A DNA stretch of 40,225 nt. Origin: Bacteroidales bacterium (GTDB taxonomy: Bacteria > Bacteroidota > Bacteroidia > Bacteroidales > UBA932). Made by a program: the position numbers and the translations under genes. Shown here in pieces: positions 34,845 through 40,225 of this stretch. Position 1 is the stretch's first letter. Each line of letters starts with the position of its first letter. A model generated the notes under the pieces. The model made no database searches. It saw only the letters and a program-made list of their open reading frames with translations, and was not told the origin of the DNA. The stretch is from the NCBI GenBank assembly GCA_015060205.1, contig SUYY01000020.1, positions 1 through 40,225 on the forward strand, in the 5' to 3' direction.

Positions 34845-35417
34845 ATGGCAGAATTTGCAATAATATTCATTTCAGCGATATTCGTCAACAATATCCTGCT
34901 TGCCCAGTTCCTTGGAGTATGTCCGTTTCTGGGTGTGTCCAACAAACTCAGCACGGCGGCCGGCATGTCGATGGCGGTATGCTTCGTGATAACTCTTGCA
35001 ACAGTTGTCACATATCTTCTCAACATGCTTCTTGCTGCTTTCGGACTCGAGTTCCTTCAGACCATATCGTTCATCCTTGTCATCGCTGCCCTGGTGCAGA
35101 TGGTGGAGATCGTGCTCAAGAAGATCAGCCCGTCCCTGTATGCGGCTCTCGGTATCTTCCTTCCTCTGATCACTACCAACTGTGCTGTTCTCGGTGTTGC
35201 TCTGACAGTGGTTACAAAGGATTATAATCTCGGAGAGGCTACCTGGTATGCATTCGCCACATCACTCGGCTTCGGTCTTGCAATGGTGCTTTTTGCCGGC
35301 CTTCGCGAGCAACTTGCGCTCAACAACGTGCCTAAGCCGTTCAGAGGCATTCCTATCGCCCTGATCACTGCCAGCCTTCTCGCTATGGCATTCATGGGAT
35401 TCTCCGGATTGGTATAA
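34845..35417 (+). CDS. rnfA: Rnf electron transport complex subunit A
   Basis: 190 residues with six membrane helices; NqrE/RnfA family. AIFVNNILLAQFLGVCPFLGVS at the N-terminus and FLPLITTNCAVLGVAL in the middle hold the two conserved cysteines shared with RnfE. It is the last rnf gene. An AAGGAGG just before its ATG (around 34831-34838) is one of the few clear Shine-Dalgarno-like sequences in the window, and similar ones precede rnfG/rnfE junctions. Confidence 0.96.
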   Translation: MAEFAIIFISAIFVNNILLAQFLGVCPFLGVSNKLSTAAGMSMAVCFVITLATVVTYLLNMLLAAFGLEFLQTISFILVIAALVQMVEIVLKKISPSLYAALGIFLPLITTNCAVLGVALTVVTKDYNLGEATWYAFATSLGFGLAMVLFAGLREQLALNNVPKPFRGIPIALITASLLAMAFMGFSGLV

Positions 35418-35422
35418 CGGTC

Positions 35423-35450
35423 TGTCATTCCGAGCAGATCGAGGAATCTA
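35423..35450 (+). repeat. Interspersed repeat, single copy
   Basis: GTCATTCCGAGCAGATCGAG followed by GAATCT, with ATTCC/GGAAT inverted ends. It is the same class as the copies at 25414-25575, placed between rnfA and the small ORF. Confidence 0.7.
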
Positions 35451-35454
35451 TAAT

Positions 35455-35649
35455 ATGAATGCGATAGAATTATTGGAAATGGCTGAACGGTTAAGGCGCG
35501 AGTGTCGCTTTGGGGATGCCATAAACATTTTCCGGGAAGCAGCCTCCGCTCCCGATGCCACCGATGAAATAAGGCGTAAGGCCCTCGCTTCGGTGGAACT
35601 CATCCAGGAGATAAACGGTTTTGTAAATGTCGACCTTATGAACCCATAG
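35455..35649 (+). CDS. Small hypothetical protein, TPR-like
   Basis: 64 residues, mostly helical: MNAIELLEMAERLRRECRFG, then DAINIFREAASAPDATDEIRRKALASVELI. The pattern of small and large residues (A..L...G....A...F..A) resembles one tetratricopeptide unit plus a further helix. No family is recognised. It follows rnfA by 37 bases filled by a repeat. The last eight codons are part of the terminator stem-loop. Codon use looks normal, which speaks for a real gene. Confidence 0.55.
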   Translation: MNAIELLEMAERLRRECRFGDAINIFREAASAPDATDEIRRKALASVELIQEINGFVNVDLMNP

Positions 35650-35666
35650 GGTCGACATTTTTTTTA
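35625..35666 (+). terminator. Intrinsic terminator at the end of the rnf unit
   Basis: AAATGTCGACC (35625-35635) and GGTCGACATTT (35650-35660), a perfect 11-bp stem with a 14-base loop, then T up to 35666. The left arm is within the coding sequence of the small ORF and its stop codon lies in the loop. Confidence 0.9.
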
Positions 35667-35677
35667 TATATCCTGTT

Positions 35678-35709
35678 TTTGGTTAAAAGAAGAATATTAC
35701 ATATATTTG
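35678..35709 (+). promoter_or_regulatory. Bacteroides-type promoter of the glycan locus
   Basis: TTTG (35678-35681), a 20-base gap and TATATTTG (35702-35709). The expected start is near 35716, 28 bases before the lipoprotein ATG at 35744. Confidence 0.7.
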
Positions 35710-35743
35710 GCAGGATTTAACACATAAAACTGATAACATTCAT

Positions 35744-37325
35744 ATGCACAGGTTTTTCGCTGTCCTTCTTGTCTTGACAACTGTCTTGTCTTGTAATAGG
35801 GGGGCAATATAGTGACTCTAATAGTAAGGTAAGGATTCCGTATCCGATACATGCAGAGGGCAGTCCTGCCCATGTTCATCTTTTCTGGAACGATAATATA
35901 GGTTCTACATACGATATCTTCAGAGCGGAACCGTCAGGGCGTTTTGTAAGATGTGCAACTGTTTCAGATAACGAGTACATGGACTTTTCTATCGGGAAGT
36001 CCGACAAATCAAGAGAATATACATACAGAATCTGTCCATCCGGCTTCCCGGTGGACAGTGCCGCTGCATTTGAAGTAAGGGCTGATGTGCCTGCTGCGAC
36101 CGATTCTGCCCTTCTTGATATGGTGCAGAAATATACGCTCAGGTATTTCACAGATTTCGCCCATCCTCAGACCGGGCTGGCACGCGAACGCAGCAATGAC
36201 CTCAATGGTGACATCGTCACTACCGGCGGTACAGGATTCGGACTCATGGCTCTGATTTCAGGAGTCGAAAGAGGATTCATCACCAAGGAACGTGCATTGG
36301 GCATCATCGGCAGGACCGTCACCTTCCTTGAAGATTGCGAGAAATTTCACGGAGCATGGGCACATTGGTATAATGGCGACACCGGTGAAGCCTTCAGTTT
36401 CAGCGAATATGACAACGGTGGTGATATCGTGGAGACCGCGTTTCTTGTCGAAGGCCTTCTTGCGGTGAGACAATATCTGGCTGATTCTGAGGATGCATCT
36501 GAAAGGCTTCTGGCACAGCGTTGCGACAGGCTGTGGAAAGGAGTCGAGTGGGACTGGTATACCAGAGGCGAAAAAGCCCTCTACTGGCATTGGTCCAAGA
36601 ATCACGGCTGGAAGATGAACCATAAGATCCGTGGCTTTGACGAGACATTCATCACTTATGTACTTGCCGTATCTTCTCCTACACATCCGATAGATCCGGA
36701 AATATATCAGACCTGCTACAAGGATTCTCCAGTATATTTCAACGGCAAGGAGTATTGTGGTGTAACGCTCGATCTGGGTATGGATTTCGGAGGACCTCTC
36801 TTCTTTACCCACTATTCTTTCCTCGGACTGGATCCTCGCGTTCTTGATGTGGACGGATTCAATATGTTCGAGCGCAACAAGGCACATTCCCTCATACATT
36901 ACAATTATGCGATAGAGAACCCTAAGGGTCACAAAGGCTATGGTGCGGACCTGTGGGGCTTCACATCTTCAGATGACCCTCTCGTGGGCTATACTTCACA
37001 TCATCCGGATACAGACGCTGAAAACGGCACAGTCTCACCGACCGCCGCCGTGAGTTCGATAGTATATACTCCGGAAGAATCTCTTGGCGTCATCCGTCAT
37101 CTGTATTATGAACTCGGACCGAAGGTCTTTGGAAAATACGGCTTCTATGATGCCTATAATCCTTCCATGGCAGAGGGACAGCAGGTGGTCAGAAGTTTTC
37201 TTGCCATAGACCAGGGACCTCAGGTGGTCATGATCGAAAACTACCGTTCAGGACTGCTCTGGGATATATTCATGACATGTCCTGAGATTCAGGATGGACT
37301 CAGGAAACTTGGATTCACAAAATAA
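35744..37325 (+). CDS. GH144/glycoamylase-like lipoprotein with a frameshift in a G6 tract
   Basis: The ATG at 35744 opens a lipoprotein signal peptide (MHRFFAVLLVLTTVLSCN, lipobox LSC) but the frame stops at 35810-35812. One base fewer in the six-G run 35799-35804 joins it to the long frame that runs to 37325. That frame then encodes a beta-rich N-terminal domain (RIPYPIHAEGSPAHVHLFWN onward) and a catalytic domain of the glycoamylase-like type (PF10091): TGGTGFGLMALISGVERGFI, HGAWAHWYNGDTGEAFSFSE, DNGGDIVETAFLVEGLL. I infer GH144, whose known members cut beta-1,2-glucan. As read, the first in-frame start of the long frame is the ATG at 35979 and lacks a signal peptide. Pseudogene, phase variation or a base-call error are all possible. 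A SusC gene follows after 15 bases. Confidence 0.75.
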
Positions 37326-37340
37326 TTAATACACTTTATA

Positions 37341-40225
37341 ATGAAAAGATTACTATTCGCTTTCATGGCTGTACTCCTTTCTTCTGCGGTTTTCGCACAG
37401 GAGACAGTCGATGTCAAGGGAACGGTTCTCGATGAGAACGGTTGGCCTTTGACCGGCGCCTACGTACTCGTTCAGGGTACATCCATCGGTACTCTTACTG
37501 ACCTTGACGGTAATTTCGAGATTACTGCACCGAAAGACGGTCTGCTCGAGTTTACCTTCATGGGTTATCTTACCCAGACCTTGGCGCCACAATCGCAAAT
37601 GAATGTAACTCTTCAGCCTGACGCCCTCATGATGGAGGAAGTGGTGGTCGTAGGTTACGGTACTCAGAAATCCAAAGACCTCACAGCACCTATCGTGAAT
37701 GTGAAGGGTGACGAACTCTCAAAACAGATTACCGCAAGTCCTATGTCTGCCCTTCAAGGAAAGGTCGCAGGTGTTCAGGTGGTCAATTCGGGTGTTCCTG
37801 GAGCAGGTCCTTCCGTGAAGGTCCGCGGTATGGGTTCGATCGGAGATTATGCAAACCCTCTTTATATCGTTGACGGAGTATTTGTCGAGAATCTTGATTT
37901 CGTTTCAACTGCAGATATTCAGGAGATGACAGTCCTCAAGGACGCTTCTGCATCTGCAATCTATGGTGTCAGGGCGGCTAACGGTGTGATCATCATCACC
38001 ACCAAGAAGGGAGTCATGGACCATACCGACATCAGTTATGACGGATATGTAGGTCTTCAGGTTCCGGTGAACGTGATGAAACTTGCTGACAAGGACCAGT
38101 ATGTGGAACTTCTCAACGAAGCGAATGCCTCTGTGGCAGGTTATGTGCCTAAAGATCCGAAGGCATACAACACATCGACAGACTGGTACAGGACGCTTCT
38201 CAGGAATGCAGTGACACACAGCCATGCTCTTAATATTTCAGGAGCGACAGCAAAGACAAACTACTCTCTGGGTCTGAACTATTTCAATCAGGAGGGTGTA
38301 ATGAAATCTGACAACAGTTATGACCGTCTCAACTTCCGCGCGCGTCTCGATCAGAAGGTCACAGACTGGCTCGATATGGGAGTAAATACTCTCGTTTCGC
38401 GTTTTAATACGGTCAGTCCGGACACCGGAGCCTATTTCCAGGCTTTTGTCAATCCACCTGTGTACGGAATCTATAATGATGCCAATACAGACGCATACCC
38501 TGTAAAATATGATTCACCTCAGTTGTATGGATTCGGTAATTCATACGGAAACCCATATGCCCGTGCCCAGTACAATGACAGCAAGTCTCAGGGTCTGAAT
38601 CTCGTGTTCTCAGCATATGCCGAACTCAAGTTCATCGAAAACAAACTCAAGTTCAGGACCTCGTTCAATATGGACTATCAGGCATATCAGGCCAGAAACT
38701 ACCAACTTGAATACTTTGTAGGCGGTTCTCAGGGTCTTACTACTTCCACCATGAACAAGACCTATGGCATACGTGACAAGTACATCGTTGACAACACATT
38801 GACCTATACCGACAATATAGGTGCTCATTCCTTCTCGGCAATGCTCGGACAGTCTACCAGAGTTGAGAAGTTTTCAGGCATGACCGGTTCAGGCGTCGGA
38901 GTACCTGGCGATACGGAAGAAGGAATGTACATCGGCAACGGTTCTGCGTCAGACCGTTTTGTAAACGATAAGGATCCTGGTCCATATCGCTTCCATGGTC
39001 TGTCCTTCTTTGCAAGAGGAACCTACAACTATGCTGACAAATATCTTGCATCCCTCACATTCCGTGCTGACGGAAGTTCCAAGTATCAGCAGAAATGGGG
39101 ATTCTTCCCATCTGTAGGTCTGGGTTGGGTCATTACAGAGGAAGATTTCATGCAGGAGCAGAATGCATTCGAGTATCTTAAGTTCCGTGCAAGTTGGGGA
39201 CTTCTCGGTAACGACAGCGTGCCTGCAAACTCTACTGCCATTGTCGGTGCCTCAGGTACAGGCGCATCCGGTGTATTCGGCGATGCTATCGTGGATGGAG
39301 TCGGAGCGCAGACAGTTTATCAGAATTATCTGAAATGGGAGGTCGTGAATGAGTTTGATGCGGGATTTGACTTTGCCTTCCTTTCAAACCGCCTCACAGG
39401 TAACATCGACTACTACAACAGGACCACAAGCAATGTGGTGTTCTATGCGCCTATCGCCTCAGGCGGTGGTGTTGCAGATCTTCTTGCAAACAACGGAAAG
39501 GTACGCAATCAGGGTGTTGAACTCACTCTCGGATGGGCAGACACTGTAGGTGAAGATTTTTCATATAATATCGGATTCAACCTTACTACCATCGCAAATA
39601 AGGTTGTGGAACTGAAGGGTCGTGAATATATTCCTGGTGCATCAGTAAGAAACAACTACACCACAAGGACAATGGAGGGCTATCCTATCGGAACATTCTG
39701 GGGATATGAGATTGACAGAGTTTATCAGGATGAGAAAGAGGCTCGTCTTGACAAGCAGGATCAGCCTGCAAAGAGTCAGGGATATTTCAGATATAAGGAC
39801 CAGAATAATGATGGAAAGATAGATGAAAACGATGAAGTTTCCCTTGGCAGTCCTATACCTAAGGTAACAGCCGGTCTTGATTTCGGTTTCAACTGGAAGA
39901 ATCTCGACTTCTCCATTTCGTTCTATGGTCAGTTCGGCAACAAGGTCCTCAATGCCAAGAGGATGAACCGTGATGTGTTCCCGGATGCAAACTACGACCT
40001 TGATTTCTATGAAAACTGCTGGAGACCAGACAGACCTTCGTCGACTTATCCATCTGCTGCAGCATATAATTCATCTGCGACCCAGCGGGCGAACGACTTC
40101 TTTGTGGAGGATGCCTGGTATCTCAGAATACAGAACGTACAGGTGGGCTATACATTCAAGAACCTCGGCAAGAAGGATATTGTCAAGAGTCTCAGGGTGT
40201 ATCTTGCGGCTCAGAGACCATATAC
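37341..40225 (+). CDS. SusC/RagA-type TonB-dependent outer-membrane transporter, 3' truncated by window
   Basis: 961 codons visible, open at the window edge. Signal peptide MKRLLFAFMAVLLSSAVFAQ, then a carboxypeptidase-regulatory-like domain (about 24-90), a TonB box region around VVVVGYGTQKSKDL, the plug domain with VKVRGMGSIGDYANPLYIVD and LKDASASAIYGVRAANGVII, and beta-barrel strands. There is no N-terminal STN (signalling) domain, so it is not of the anti-sigma-linked type. SusC proteins import glycans or peptides with a SusD lipoprotein, expected just beyond the window. Substrate is suggested only by the neighbouring GH144-like enzyme. Confidence 0.95.
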   Translation, partial: MKRLLFAFMAVLLSSAVFAQETVDVKGTVLDENGWPLTGAYVLVQGTSIGTLTDLDGNFEITAPKDGLLEFTFMGYLTQTLAPQSQMNVTLQPDALMMEEVVVVGYGTQKSKDLTAPIVNVKGDELSKQITASPMSALQGKVAGVQVVNSGVPGAGPSVKVRGMGSIGDYANPLYIVDGVFVENLDFVSTADIQEMTVLKDASASAIYGVRAANGVIIITTKKGVMDHTDISYDGYVGLQVPVNVMKLADKDQYVELLNEANASVAGYVPKDPKAYNTSTDWYRTLLRNAVTHSHALNISGATAKTNYSLGLNYFNQEGVMKSDNSYDRLNFRARLDQKVTDWLDMGVNTLVSRFNTVSPDTGAYFQAFVNPPVYGIYNDANTDAYPVKYDSPQLYGFGNSYGNPYARAQYNDSKSQGLNLVFSAYAELKFIENKLKFRTSFNMDYQAYQARNYQLEYFVGGSQGLTTSTMNKTYGIRDKYIVDNTLTYTDNIGAHSFSAMLGQSTRVEKFSGMTGSGVGVPGDTEEGMYIGNGSASDRFVNDKDPGPYRFHGLSFFARGTYNYADKYLASLTFRADGSSKYQQKWGFFPSVGLGWVITEEDFMQEQNAFEYLKFRASWGLLGNDSVPANSTAIVGASGTGASGVFGDAIVDGVGAQTVYQNYLKWEVVNEFDAGFDFAFLSNRLTGNIDYYNRTTSNVVFYAPIASGGGVADLLANNGKVRNQGVELTLGWADTVGEDFSYNIGFNLTTIANKVVELKGREYIPGASVRNNYTTRTMEGYPIGTFWGYEIDRVYQDEKEARLDKQDQPAKSQGYFRYKDQNNDGKIDENDEVSLGSPIPKVTAGLDFGFNWKNLDFSISFYGQFGNKVLNAKRMNRDVFPDANYDLDFYENCWRPDRPSSTYPSAAAYNSSATQRANDFFVEDAWYLRIQNVQVGYTFKNLGKKDIVKSLRVYLAAQRPY

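Overview
The window looks like a chromosomal segment from a member of the Bacteroidota, most likely Bacteroidales. The grounds are the repeated Bacteroides-type promoter pattern (TTTG or TTG, a 17-20 nt gap, then TAnnTTTG), almost no Shine-Dalgarno sequences, a SusC/RagA-type outer-membrane transporter, the rnfBCDGEA gene order with rseC in front, and interspersed repeats of the GTCATTsyGAG...GAATCT type. Genus cannot be told from sequence alone. No tRNA, rRNA, CRISPR array, transposase or phage gene was seen.

Left part (1-4440, minus strand): the 5' end of a PfkB sugar kinase behind a sugar-porter MFS transporter, then pnp and rpsO, each with its own terminator. A divergent promoter region (about 4408-4503) separates rpsO from the leucine genes.

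Branched-chain amino acid block (4470-17590): leuA-leuC-leuD-leuB and a YgjP-type metallopeptidase gene, then ilvD-ilvB-ilvN(short)-ilvC, all plus strand. Each group is preceded by a promoter, a short leader peptide (Leu-rich for leu; Leu/Ile/Val-rich for ilv), a possible antiterminator helix and an intrinsic terminator. This is the layout of ribosome-mediated attenuation. A second unit on the minus strand (ilvA-ilvE) meets ilvC tail to tail at a perfect 19-bp hairpin. Together these genes cover the route from threonine/pyruvate to Ile, Val and Leu.

Minus-strand block upstream of ilvA: alaS, an 818-residue in-frame fusion of an LptF/LptG-type permease with methionyl-tRNA formyltransferase, and thiN, nearly gapless. 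The alaS promoter overlaps a divergent promoter for two membrane-anchored M23 peptidases; that second transcript seems to start at the ATG itself.

Right part (25400-35670, plus strand): a repeat cluster, a MerR-like regulator, nif3, a zinc-ribbon coiled-coil protein, dnaB, a DUF3108 protein, rseC and the complete rnf operon (Na+/H+-translocating ferredoxin:NAD oxidoreductase). A 24-bp inverted repeat sits between rnfC and rnfD, and a small ORF at the end runs into the terminator.

End (35670-40225): start of a probable polysaccharide utilisation locus, with a GH144/glycoamylase-like lipoprotein that is frameshifted in a G6 tract, followed by a SusC-like transporter cut off by the window edge.

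The best candidates for something unusual are the LptF/G-Fmt fusion, the two attenuators, the G-tract frameshift, the ACT-only acetolactate synthase subunit and the two structured elements inside operons (leuC/leuD and rnfC/rnfD).
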